From NCBI GenBank assembly GCA_014651175.1, contig BMWJ01000007.1, forward strand, positions 310,001 through 374,000: a stretch of 64,000 nucleotides of DNA, in the 5' to 3' direction. Source of the stretch: Streptomyces clavifer. Its GTDB lineage: Bacteria > Actinomycetota > Actinomycetes > Streptomycetales > Streptomycetaceae. The notes beneath the pieces were generated by a model, which saw nothing but the letters and a program-made list of their open reading frames with translations, made no database searches and was not told where the DNA came from. Of the stretch, positions 1 through 7,742 are shown one piece after another (the stretch's first letter is position 1; each line of letters opens with the position of its first letter). The translations under genes and the position numbers were made by a program.

Positions 1-2
1 CC

Positions 3-1403
3 GCGAAACCGCTCAGGACCCGGGGCGCCCGTAACGCCTCGGTCGAGCTCTGGGGCCGGGAGCTGGCGACCGAGACCGACCACAAGCTGAACACCGGCAC
101 GCAGCTCACCGGTGCGGCCGACGGCTCGTTCAACCTCTGCTACACCCCGGTCAACACCACCTCCCTGGACCACCTGTTCGTGCGGTTCGCCACCCGCAAC
201 AACCAGGTGTGGCGAGTCGCCAACTCCAACGGAACGGTCTACACCCACGACACCCCGACGCTGACGAACGTCTCGGCGAACGTCGCTCTCGGCACCGTCA
301 AACCGGCCGCTTCGGCCCGCGCCTGGCACGCCTTCGACACCGTCAACCTGCTCTGGTCCCAGCGCGCCAACTCGACCACACCGTGCTGGACGACCGCCGA
401 AGTCAACGCCGCGACCTGCACCACGCTGACGCTGCGCTGGCAGACCGGGTCCAACAACGGCCCGTACTACGACCTGGCCAACACCATCTACCTGGCCGAA
501 GGCGACCCCGACTCCGAGCACACCGTGCTGCACGAGGCGGGACACTTCTTCCAGCACCGGCTCTACAACGGCAACTGGCCCAACGTCATCAACTGCAACC
601 CGCACTTCATCCATCTGGCGTCGTCCGCCACCTGCGCCTGGACCGAGGGCTTCGGCGACGCGGTGGCCGCCTACCTCCTGGGCGACCAGCGCTACGTGTT
701 CCCGAACGGCGACTCCACCTCGTTCACCCACAGCGCGGGCTGGCAGACCGGCGACCACGTACAGGGCAACGTGGCCTCCTCGCTGCTCCAGCTGTGGAAC
801 CAGGTGGACGGCAGCTGGAACCGCAGCATTGCCACCCTGGCCGCGAACACACCCTCCACCTTCGCGGACTGGTTCAAGAACGTCCGCCCTACGGCCGTCC
901 CGCCCCTGTCCACCACCGGCGCCGCGCTGACCGCCGTGGACTCTCACGCCATCAACTACGGTCCCACGGTCGTCGGTGACAACGCCTACCACGCGCTCAC
1001 CAACGGCGGTGGCGTCGCGCTCCAGCGAGGAACGGGCTGCAGCGTCGCCGTCTCCGGGGTGGCCCAGTTCGCCGCCCTGGACACCTCCCGGGCATCCCAG
1101 CGCTGGAAGTTCGTCGCCAACGGCGACGGCACCGTGCGGATCTACGACAGCTGCGCGATCCCGCTCTACCTGACGGCACCTGCCACCGCCGGCGGCCAGA
1201 TCGCCCTCCAGGCCGTCAGTCTCGGGGCCGCCAACCAGCGCTGGCAGGTGACGCAGAACGCGGTCGGCACCTACACCCTGACCAACCCGGCCACCGGCTT
1301 CGTCCTGGACGGCAACGCCACCGCAGGGCAGGCGGTCACCGCCAATATTGCGTCCGCCGCCTCGGCCAGCCAGAAGTGGGCGTCGGTCTTCTCCATCTCC
1401 TGA
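3..1403 (+). CDS. Secreted zinc metallopeptidase with C-terminal ricin-type lectin domain (5' partial)
   Basis: The reading frame is open from the first bases of the window, so the start and any signal peptide lie upstream. About 466 residues are visible. An HExxH zinc-binding motif (HEAGH, codon for the first His at 531) sits in a context rich in Trp and Asn, as in secreted zinc-dependent peptidases. The last ~130 residues contain three regularly spaced Q-x-W elements (QRW, QRW, QKW), the mark of a ricin B-type beta-trefoil carbohydrate-binding domain. Seen: the motif, the repeats and the stop at 1401-1403. Known: such fusions are exported hydrolases anchored to sugars. Inferred: an extracellular protease. 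The exact peptidase family cannot be assigned from the visible part. Confidence 0.75.
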   Translation, partial: AKPLRTRGARNASVELWGRELATETDHKLNTGTQLTGAADGSFNLCYTPVNTTSLDHLFVRFATRNNQVWRVANSNGTVYTHDTPTLTNVSANVALGTVKPAASARAWHAFDTVNLLWSQRANSTTPCWTTAEVNAATCTTLTLRWQTGSNNGPYYDLANTIYLAEGDPDSEHTVLHEAGHFFQHRLYNGNWPNVINCNPHFIHLASSATCAWTEGFGDAVAAYLLGDQRYVFPNGDSTSFTHSAGWQTGDHVQGNVASSLLQLWNQVDGSWNRSIATLAANTPSTFADWFKNVRPTAVPPLSTTGAALTAVDSHAINYGPTVVGDNAYHALTNGGGVALQRGTGCSVAVSGVAQFAALDTSRASQRWKFVANGDGTVRIYDSCAIPLYLTAPATAGGQIALQAVSLGAANQRWQVTQNAVGTYTLTNPATGFVLDGNATAGQAVTANIASAASASQKWASVFSIS

Positions 1404-1789
1404 CACCGGCCACACCCTGGTGGCCCCGACCACCGGACCGGAACCATGACAAGGCGGTCCGGCTCGCGGACCCAACGTCGGTGCGTGCCGACGGTGAGTC
1501 CGCGAGCATTTCCGTCGGTTCTGACGCACAAGTGCTGAGATGTTTGGTTTCCGGGTGGGGGTACTCAAAAGGGCATTGAGTTCTCGGGCGGTGTCGGTTT
1601 CGTGGAATCTGGGTGCGCCAAGCATCGGGGAACCGGTGATGAATGCGAGCCCCCGCGAATGGGCCCTTCAATTTCAGCGAAGCGGCCTCAACGCCCCTGA
1701 AAACACGGCAGGATTATCCATACAGAACACAAGCACTTGACAGGGAAGTGTGCAGCTGCCCGCATTGCAGGTAGCTCTCCGGCGGCCCG
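1404..1789. other. Intergenic region, no supported gene
   Basis: This stretch follows the metallopeptidase stop. Short open frames exist, but none has a convincing ribosome binding site or actinobacterial third-position bias. The last part (about 1660-1750) is AT-richer than its surroundings. I see no clear terminator hairpin or RNA gene. Confidence 0.4.
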
Positions 1790-2055
1790 ATGATGGCTTT
1801 TGTGGGCTTTCCCCTGTCCGGCTTCGCCTGGGACGGTCCGGGCGGCGAGCCCACCTGGCACGCGACCTCGCCGGGCGCGGGTTCTGCGGCGACTGCGGCT
1901 CCCGGGTGTGCGCGCTCGACGACGGCTCGGACGCCGTGTTCGTGACCATCATGAGCCTGGACGACGACCGTGTGTTCGTTCCGCGGAACCAGCACTTCCG
2001 CGACGACGCCGTGTCCTGGCTCCCGCAGGTACCGGAGCCCACAGCCGCCGTGTGA
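1790..2055 (+). pseudogene. Frameshifted, 5'-truncated GFA-family (DUF636, formaldehyde-activating-enzyme-like) relic
   Basis: Two frames together spell the C-terminal half of a GFA-family zinc protein. The frame starting at 1790 reads FPLSGFAWDG...PTWHATSPGAG up to about 1880. The frame of 1882 continues with the zinc-type Cys motif FCGDCGSRV, followed by a tail with the family's usual S-L-D-D and W..Q.P pattern, ending at the stop at 2053-2055. Joining them needs a frame change near 1870-1882. The N-terminal Cys residues of the family are not found upstream. Seen: the split similarity in two frames. Inferred: a decayed gene; a sequencing error could explain the frameshift but not the missing N-terminus. 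Confidence 0.6.
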
Positions 2056-2159
2056 CCGCGGCCGGCCCCCTTGTGGCCAGGCACGATGAGAAGAGCGGGC
2101 GTCCACGACGCCCAAGAGACCGGACCGGGAGTTCCGCCCGGCGAGAAGGAGCGGTATCC

Positions 2160-2663
2160 ATGGACTACGCCGAGATCCTGCACCTGATGGAGACTGACCC
2201 GGTCATCCGGACGCTGATCGAGGCACCGATCCCGATGCGGCTCGGTTACGTGGGGCTGGACGGCCACCCACGGGCGGTGCCGGTGTCCTACATCTGGAAC
2301 GGCAAGGCCTTCGTCTTCGCCACCCCGACCGGAGCGTACAAGGTCAAGGCTCTCACGGCGCACCCGCAGGTCGCCTTCACGGTCGACACCACCACCTACA
2401 CGCCGCTGATCATGAACGTACGCGGAACAGCCTCGGTCGAGATCCGGCAGGGGATCCCCCAGGAGCACATCGACGCGTCCCGCCGGAACATCGGCGACGA
2501 GGCGCAGATGGAGGAGTGGATGCGGGTGAAACGGGAGAGCACCAGCGAGATGGCCGTGATCACCATCGTCCCCACACATGTAATCGTGTGCGACTTCGTC
2601 ACCCGCTTCCCGCCACCGCGGACCGTGGACTACGCCCACGCCTACGGCGCGGAGCAGGACTGA
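2160..2663 (+). CDS. Pyridoxamine 5'-phosphate oxidase-like flavoprotein (split-barrel)
   Basis: The 167-residue protein has the small split-barrel pattern of PNPOx-like FMN or F420 binding proteins. An R-L-G-Y-V-x-L-D-G-x-P stretch (residues ~28-40) is followed by P-V-S-Y-I-W and a F-A-T-P-x-G-x-Y-K-V-K-x-L segment that usually contacts the flavin phosphate. An AAGGAG site eight bases upstream fixes the ATG at 2160. Members reduce or oxidise small molecules or simply bind flavin, so the substrate is unknown. It stands alone, with the terminator at 2788-2830 downstream. A link to the enediyne locus 6 kb away is not supported. Confidence 0.75.
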   Translation: MDYAEILHLMETDPVIRTLIEAPIPMRLGYVGLDGHPRAVPVSYIWNGKAFVFATPTGAYKVKALTAHPQVAFTVDTTTYTPLIMNVRGTASVEIRQGIPQEHIDASRRNIGDEAQMEEWMRVKRESTSEMAVITIVPTHVIVCDFVTRFPPPRTVDYAHAYGAEQD

Positions 2664-2787
2664 GGCCGGCCGGAGACCGAACGCCCCCGGCGGTCTCCAC
2701 CGCCGTCGGCACGAACGGCGTCGCACGGCTCCGAGGGAAGCGCCGCCGCCTTCGCACGGACGCGGGGTGGGGAGCGGTGCACAAGGG

Positions 2788-2830
2788 GCAGCCCCTCTTC
2801 CGGTCCGCATCGGACCGGAAGAGGGGCTGC
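2788..2830. terminator. Bidirectional terminator between convergent genes
   Basis: A perfect 20-bp inverted repeat (2788-2807 with 2811-2830) closes on a 3-base CAT loop, between the convergent stops at 2663 and 2854. There is no long U-tract, as is common in actinobacteria. Confidence 0.9.
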
Positions 2831-2853
2831 GGGAACACCCGGCCTCGGGTGTC

Positions 2854-3195
2854 CTACTTCCACTGGATGATCTGAAGGTAATTCCCGTCGGGGTCGGAGA
2901 ACGTACCGAACTTGCCCGGCTCCCGGTCGTCGATCGAGATCCACTCCGCGCCGGCCGCGCTCAGCTGGGCCTCCACCGCGTCGAAGTCGTCGACATGGAA
3001 GTTGACGATGGAGCGACCCGGCTGGTCGTTCTTCGCGTCGATGTCGTCGCGCTCGCAGACGACCAGGTGGAAGCCGCCCAGGTCGATCGGGCCTTCGCCG
3101 GTGAACCCCGGAGCCAGCGCCTTGATGTACCAGGCCCGCAGTTCCTCGGGACGAGTCGAGCCGACCAGCATGCTTCCGGGCTTCAGTGTCGCCAT
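2854..3195 (-). CDS. VOC-fold (glyoxalase/bleomycin-resistance superfamily) protein
   Basis: The 113-residue protein has the vicinal-oxygen-chelate pattern. The C-terminal half contains V-N-F-H-V-D-D-F-D-A-V and ends with the typical F-S-D-P-D-G-N-Y-L-Q-I-I-Q-W segment. It has the length of a single-domain, dimeric VOC protein. Family members are isomerases, dioxygenases or drug-binding resistance proteins, and the sequence does not decide which. It is divergent from the SRPBCC-ArsR-MFS group across a 472-base region, so the two units may share regulation. A sequestration role toward the neighbouring enediyne-type product is a guess from proximity (see findings). Confidence 0.8.
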   Translation of the reverse strand: MATLKPGSMLVGSTRPEELRAWYIKALAPGFTGEGPIDLGGFHLVVCERDDIDAKNDQPGRSIVNFHVDDFDAVEAQLSAAGAEWISIDDREPGKFGTFSDPDGNYLQIIQWK

Positions 3196-3667
3196 GTCGA
3201 ATCTCCTTGATGTGTGATCCGAGGTCGCGGCAGCGGCTGTCGCCACGCCACGCCTCTCGGTGCTGTGTGAAGTCGTCCGCCTCGGTGGCGCGCTCGACGC
3301 CCACCGCCCGATGGCACCGGCCGGCCGCGGAGACTCCACCGCAAGGTGCCGTCCGGTCGGGAAGCCGCAGGTTGCCTCACCGCGCGCCCGACCCGGTTGC
3401 CGAGGGCCAGCCGACCTGCCCGGCGGCTGGCCCGTCGGATTCCGCAACCAAAGTGTTGCACGTTACTCAACCCTTACGCAACCCAACTCTTGCGCGACAC
3501 GCCGCAGCTTCCGAAAGCGCGGCACCACGCGCACCCGGACCTGACGCAGCACCTCCCTCCGTGGCAGTACTCCGCCCCTCCCATTGAACGCAACCTTTGG
3601 ATTGCGCCTGACAAACCGATGTGCAACCATCGAGTTGCTGGCAAGAGCACCAATGAAGGAGTCCCTC
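3196..3667. promoter_or_regulatory. Divergent promoter region between the VOC gene and the SRPBCC-ArsR-MFS genes
   Basis: No gene is supported in this 472-base gap. The half nearer 3668 is AT-richer and carries repeated short elements around TTGC/GCAAC (3457-3640), consistent with regulator binding sites and two divergent promoters. Confidence 0.45.
3623..3638. promoter_or_regulatory. Candidate ArsR-type operator
   Basis: An inverted repeat GCAAC-6-GTTGC lies 30 bases before the SRPBCC start codon, just ahead of a gene pair that includes an ArsR regulator. ArsR repressors usually bind such imperfect palindromes in their own promoter. The assignment is inference from position and symmetry. 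Confidence 0.35.
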
Positions 3668-4114
3668 ATGAGCGAACGGCTGATCGAACGCGAAACCCTG
3701 ATCGCAGCCCCCGTGGACCGGGTGTGGTCACTGGTGACCGAGCCGGGGTTCTGGGTCGCCGACCCGGCCAGTGCGTCCGGCACCGTGGCCGTCGAGGGCG
3801 AATCGACTGTGGCCAAGAACCCCGAGCACGGCAGCTTCCCCGTGCGGGTGGAGAAGGTGCAGCCGCAGACCTACGTCGCGTACCGCTGGGCCAGCGCGTT
3901 CCCCGGTGAGGAGCTGAGCGAGAACAACAGCACCCTGGTGGAGTTCACGCTGACCGCCGAGGGTGACAAGACGCGGCTGCGCGTCGTCGAGAGCGGGTTC
4001 GCGGCGCTGGCCGGGTCCGAGGACCTGCGTGCCAAGGCGCACAGCGACAACGCCGGCGGCTGGCCCCAGGTGCTCGACGCGGTCAAGACGCGCGTCGAGG
4101 CGTCGTCCGTGTGA
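3668..4114 (+). CDS. SRPBCC/AHSA1-type (START-like fold) protein
   Basis: The 148-residue protein begins with the family hallmark I-E-R-E-T-L-I-A-A-P-V-D-R-V-W-S-L-V. It ends in G-G-W-P-Q-V-L-D-A-V-K-T-R-V-E, the closing helix of AHSA1-like SRPBCC domains. These helix-grip proteins bind hydrophobic ligands. AAGGAG at 3656-3661 selects ATG 3668; an upstream in-frame ATG at 3653 has no separate site. Its stop overlaps the ArsR start by four bases (GTGA), so the pair is translationally coupled, a very common actinobacterial arrangement. The enediyne self-sacrifice protein CalC has the same overall fold, but nothing here proves such a role. Confidence 0.85.
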   Translation: MSERLIERETLIAAPVDRVWSLVTEPGFWVADPASASGTVAVEGESTVAKNPEHGSFPVRVEKVQPQTYVAYRWASAFPGEELSENNSTLVEFTLTAEGDKTRLRVVESGFAALAGSEDLRAKAHSDNAGGWPQVLDAVKTRVEASSV

Positions 4115-4467
4115 CGGACGAACGCCAAGGCTCCGTCGGGGTGGTGGACAGCGTGCTGGTCGCGCTGGCCGACAACACGCGACGCGAGCTGTTGCAACTG
4201 CTCGCCGCACAGGGCGAGGCCACGGCGACGACGCTTGCCGAGAGTCTTCCGATATCACGACAGGCGGTGGCCAAACACCTCGCCGTCCTGGACGCCGCCG
4301 GACTGGTCTCCGGCAGCCGGGTCGGACGCGAGGTGCGGTACGCGGTGAAGCCGGCGACCCTCGACGCGACGGCGCGGTGGATGACCATGCTCGCCGCCGA
4401 CTGGGATCGGCGTCTGGCGAAGATCAAGCACATCGCCGAGGCAGCGGAACGGCGAGACACCCCTTAG
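4111..4467 (+). CDS. ArsR-family transcriptional regulator
   Basis: The 118-residue winged-helix protein carries A-L-A-D-N-T-R-R-E-L-L near its N-terminus and the recognition region L-P-I-S-R-Q-A-V-A-K-H-L-A-V-L, typical of ArsR regulators of the non-metal 'SRPBCC partner' type. There are no Cys pairs for metal sensing. The GTG start overlaps the SRPBCC stop by four bases. It probably represses its own operon, possibly including the MFS exporter 230 bases downstream. Confidence 0.9.
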   Translation: MTDERQGSVGVVDSVLVALADNTRRELLQLLAAQGEATATTLAESLPISRQAVAKHLAVLDAAGLVSGSRVGREVRYAVKPATLDATARWMTMLAADWDRRLAKIKHIAEAAERRDTP

Positions 4468-4698
4468 ACCCTGTCGCCCTGTTCCCGTCCGTCGCACGGC
4501 CTGCCCGCCGGGCGAACGACGGGAACGGGGCGGCAGTTCCCAGCACTCCCCCAGCTCCAGGTCACCCCGGCAGGGGCAACGGACTGACGGCCCATCAGGC
4601 GTCGGCCCGGCGCTCGGTGACGCGTGCCGCCGGGCGGCACGGTCGGCCGACGCGGTGACCGTTCACGAAACCGGACTCTCGATCGAGGGAACCATCTC

Positions 4699-6135
4699 AT
4701 GACGACCGATGCAGGCAAGAGCGAAGCGAGCTCAGTTCCACGTTTCACCGGCAGGGAACGGATGATCTTATTCCTCCTGCTCGGGTCCGGATTCATGCTG
4801 TCCGTCGACTTCTCGATCCTCAACGTCGCGCTGCCCGAGGTCGGCGCGGGCGTCGGGCTGGGGCTGTCCGAACTGCCCTGGGTCACCTCGGCCTACGCCC
4901 TCCCCGCGGCGGGCTTCGCCCTCCTCTTCGGCCGGATGGGCGACCTGTTCGGCCGCCGTCGGCTCTTCATGACGGGACTGGCGCTGCTCGGCGCGGCCTC
5001 ACTGCTCGGCGGATTCGCCCAGAACGCCGAGGTACTGCTGATCGCCCGCGCACTGCAGGGCTTCGCCACCGCGATGGCGATCCCCGCGTCACTGTCCCTG
5101 CTCACCAGCACCTTCGCGGAAGGCGCGCAGCGAGACCGGGTCCTCGGCCTCAACGGTGCGCTGCTCTCCGGCGGCTTCACGGTCGGCGCGCTGGTCGGCG
5201 GAGTCCTGGTCAGCCTGCTGAGTTGGCGAGCCGCGTTCTTCATCAACGTCCCGGTGGCGGTGGTCATCCTGGCGTTCACCCCCTCACTGATCAGGGAGAG
5301 CAGCGTCCCCGACCGGGTGAAGATGGACGTGCCCGGGGCGGTGACCGCGGCCGGCGGTCTGCTGGCCGTCATCTACGCGATCATCGAGACGAACATCTAC
5401 GCGGCCATCATCGGCGTGGTTCTGCTGGCCTCGTTCTGGATGATCGAGCTGCGTTCGCCCGCGCCGCTCGCCCCGGTGCGCATCCTCAAGCGGCCGACGG
5501 TGAAGTGGGGCAACTACGGGGGTCTCGTGACCTTCTCCATGGGCACCGCCATGATCTTCCTGATGACCCTCTACCTTCAGAACGTCCTGCACTACTCACC
5601 GCTGATCACCGGCCTGGTCTTCGGCGTCCCGGGCCTGGCGGCCATGGTGGCCGGGGTCATCGCCGGGCGCTCCATCGGACGCCACGGCAGCCGGAAGGTG
5701 CTGGCCGTGGGCATGTCCGTGCAGGGCCTGGCGATCGTTCCGCTGATCTTCCTCGGTACCGACCGGGTGGCGCTCGCGATCGTGATCCCCGCGCTGTTCA
5801 TCGCGTTCTTCGGGCATGTGACCTCCATCGTGGCCTACACCGTGACCGGAACCTCGGGCCTGCCCAACGAGGAGCAGGGCCTCGCCACGGGCATGACCGC
5901 GATGACCCAGCAGGTGGCCGTCACGGTCGGCATCCCGATCCTGAGCGCGGTCGCCGCGACCCAGGCGGTGGAACTGGACGGCCTCCACCGCGCGCTCATC
6001 GTGAACGTCGTGGTGACCCTGGCGAGCGTGGTCCTGGTCTGGTTCGGGCTGCGTGCCCGCAGCGCGGACGCTCCGGGGGCAGTCGTGCCGCTGCCGGGGG
6101 AGGCCGACGAGGCGTTGGCCCGTCCGCTGGACTGA
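4699..6135 (+). CDS. MFS drug exporter, DHA2 (14-TMS EmrB/QacA) type, with a TTA codon
   Basis: The 478-residue protein is almost entirely hydrophobic helices. It shows the MFS motif A pattern G-R-M-G-D-L-F-G-R-R-R-L-F near residue 80 and the early D-x-S-I-L-N-V-A-L-P motif of the DHA2 (14-helix) drug:H+ antiporters. ATG 4699 is preceded by GAGGGA. Codon 24 (4768-4770) is TTA, the rare leucine codon read by the developmentally controlled bldA tRNA in Streptomyces, so translation may be delayed to late growth. The gene is followed by a strong terminator. Exporters of this class serve enediyne and other antibiotic clusters. Proximity to the PKSE locus (starting at about 6.3-9.4 kb) makes it a candidate product exporter, which is inference. 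Confidence 0.9.
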   Translation: MTTDAGKSEASSVPRFTGRERMILFLLLGSGFMLSVDFSILNVALPEVGAGVGLGLSELPWVTSAYALPAAGFALLFGRMGDLFGRRRLFMTGLALLGAASLLGGFAQNAEVLLIARALQGFATAMAIPASLSLLTSTFAEGAQRDRVLGLNGALLSGGFTVGALVGGVLVSLLSWRAAFFINVPVAVVILAFTPSLIRESSVPDRVKMDVPGAVTAAGGLLAVIYAIIETNIYAAIIGVVLLASFWMIELRSPAPLAPVRILKRPTVKWGNYGGLVTFSMGTAMIFLMTLYLQNVLHYSPLITGLVFGVPGLAAMVAGVIAGRSIGRHGSRKVLAVGMSVQGLAIVPLIFLGTDRVALAIVIPALFIAFFGHVTSIVAYTVTGTSGLPNEEQGLATGMTAMTQQVAVTVGIPILSAVAATQAVELDGLHRALIVNVVVTLASVVLVWFGLRARSADAPGAVVPLPGEADEALARPLD

Positions 6136-6144
6136 CACCTGGCC

Positions 6145-6180
6145 CCACGGAGTCGCACTCGACCGAGTGCGACTCCGTGG
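6145..6180. terminator. Terminator after the MFS gene
   Basis: A 16-17 bp perfect inverted repeat (6145-6161 with 6164-6180) with a minimal loop is followed by TGTTT. It sits between convergent genes and can serve both. Confidence 0.9.
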
Positions 6181-6276
6181 TGTTTCGGGCCGGATCCGCC
6201 GAGTTCGTGCCGGTGGGCCCGGGTGATTGCCCGGTGGCCGTCCCTGGCGGGGTCTTCGTGGGCCTCCCCGCGCCGC

Positions 6277-7662
6277 TCACCGCTCCCCCGGCACCCACTG
6301 CGCGTGGAAGCCGTGCGGCACCCGCACCGGCAGCGGGACCACAGCGACGGGCGGCCCGGTGAATTCGGCGGTGTCCAGGACCACCAGTTCACTGCGGTCG
6401 GTCGCGGGATCGTACACCAGGGTCAGCAGCCAGCCGTCGGCCTCCGCGGCTCGCGCGTCGCGCGGCAGGAAGACGGGTTCGCCGGTCAGCCGTCCGCCGG
6501 CGAAGACATGACGTTCCGAGCGGCCGGTGGCGAGGTCGTGCCGCAGCAGTGCCGGGCCGCAGAGCGCGGCGCCCTGGCCCGCGTCGAGTTCGACGGTGAA
6601 GGCGTACCGATACGGCAGCCCCGTGTACCGCTCGTCGATCAGCGGGAACTCCTGCACCCGGCTGTCCAGTTGCCGTTCCGTCACGGCGTTCTCACGCGGA
6701 TCGAGGGTCCAGCGCCACAGGGTGGGCGCCGACTCGCTGGCGTGCAGCCGGTCACGGTCGAAGGCACGCTCGTGGCGGATCACGTCCACGGCGATCCGGC
6801 CGTCGCCCTCTTCGAAGGCGTTGACCGGGTGGAAGACGAAGCAGGGTGCGACATCGAGCCAGGATGCGGCCGCGTCCGTGCCGCCGCGGGGCACGATCCC
6901 GATCCGGGCACCGTGGTCGTGCTGCCAGGAGTAGGGCAGGGGCGAGCCGGCCCGCGCCTCGGCGGGGTCGTGGGTCACCGGCAGGTCGAAGAGGACGGCG
7001 TGGCGTTCGGTGAGGGAGAAGGAGTGCATCCAGGGGCGGCCCTTGACCGGGATCGGCAGCGTTTCGCGGACCCGGCCCGCGACGTCGAGGGTGAGCAGAA
7101 CCGCCTCGTCCCTCGCGTGATCGGTCGCGACCGCGAGGAGTTCGCCGGTGACCGGGTCGGTGAGGGGGTGCGCGCAGAAGCCGCGGGGGAGGGTGCCGTC
7201 GAAGTCGGTGCGGGCGCGGGTGGCGAGGCCGGAGTCGAGGACGAGCGGCAGAGCGGTGGCGGCGGCCACGGCCAGGGTGCGGCCGGCGTGCCGGACCAGG
7301 TTCGCGTTGACGTTGTCGTCCGGTCCGTTACGGGGCCCGGGAGTGGGCAGTTCGTTGAGCGCGCCGCTGATCGCGTCGGTCCGCAGCCAGCGGTTGCGGT
7401 ACGACAGCGCGCGGCCGCCGCCCAGCCGGATCGCGTGCACCATGCCGTCGCCCCCCAGGGCGTGGTCGACGGCGGGGTCGTGGGCGCCCCGGGTATTGGG
7501 CCCGATCCGCAGGAAGGTTCCGTCGAGCTGCGACGGCAGCGTGCCGCGCACCGTCAGTCCGGTGTGGTCGGTCTCGGCCGGCACCGGTTGGTAGCCACGC
7601 CCGAGAAGGTGCACCGTGCTGTGCGGGAGTGTGCCGCGGGCAAGGTCGGTGGTGCGAGGCAT
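6277..7662 (-). CDS. Carotenoid (polyene) cleavage oxygenase family protein
   Basis: The 461-residue protein has the seven-bladed-propeller signature of RPE65/carotenoid cleavage oxygenases: an early G-T-F-L-R-I-G-P-N and four conserved metal-ligand His contexts (A-H-P-L-T-D-P, M-H-S-F, F-V-F-H-P-V-N-A-F-E and a C-terminal H-G-F-H-A). A GAGGAGG site supports ATG 7662. These Fe(II) enzymes use O2 to cut C=C bonds of conjugated polyenes or stilbenes. The gene is divergent from a TetR gene across only 80 bases. It lies about 5.6 kb beyond the PKSE operon and 2 kb beyond UnbL. Since a PKSE makes a linear polyene, a role on that intermediate is an interesting inference; apocarotenoid metabolism is the null hypothesis. 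Confidence 0.9.
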   Translation of the reverse strand: MPRTTDLARGTLPHSTVHLLGRGYQPVPAETDHTGLTVRGTLPSQLDGTFLRIGPNTRGAHDPAVDHALGGDGMVHAIRLGGGRALSYRNRWLRTDAISGALNELPTPGPRNGPDDNVNANLVRHAGRTLAVAAATALPLVLDSGLATRARTDFDGTLPRGFCAHPLTDPVTGELLAVATDHARDEAVLLTLDVAGRVRETLPIPVKGRPWMHSFSLTERHAVLFDLPVTHDPAEARAGSPLPYSWQHDHGARIGIVPRGGTDAAASWLDVAPCFVFHPVNAFEEGDGRIAVDVIRHERAFDRDRLHASESAPTLWRWTLDPRENAVTERQLDSRVQEFPLIDERYTGLPYRYAFTVELDAGQGAALCGPALLRHDLATGRSERHVFAGGRLTGEPVFLPRDARAAEADGWLLTLVYDPATDRSELVVLDTAEFTGPPVAVVPLPVRVPHGFHAQWVPGER

Positions 7663-7687
7663 GGCCGCCTCCTCTGTTGAGTATCAT

Positions 7688-7699
7688 CGTTACGTAACG
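7688..7699. promoter_or_regulatory. TetR-type operator palindrome
   Basis: A perfect 12-bp palindrome centred on TACGTA lies in the 80-base gap between the divergent carotenoid-oxygenase and TetR genes. A second, imperfect copy-like element (TGTCACG...GCGTCAC) follows at 7701-7719. A CATACT at 7730-7735 would place a transcription start at or just before the TetR GTG codon (7743), which has no ribosome binding site, so a leaderless tetR transcript is possible. Confidence 0.6.
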
Positions 7700-7742
7700 C
7701 TGTCACGTAATAGCGTCACAGCCGCCCGCCATACTGTCAAGG

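Noticed and set aside
1540-1740. 66-codon plus-strand open frame after the metallopeptidase
   Set aside because: No ribosome binding site, weak third-position bias and no similarity to a known family.
3668-4114. Naming the SRPBCC protein as a CalC ortholog
   Set aside because: Only the broad fold is shared. The gene sits in a widespread SRPBCC-ArsR pair with no specific evidence for enediyne binding.
6277-7662. Calling the oxygenase part of a carotenoid (crt) cluster
   Set aside because: No phytoene synthase, desaturase or cyclase gene is in the window, so a carotenoid pathway is unsupported here.
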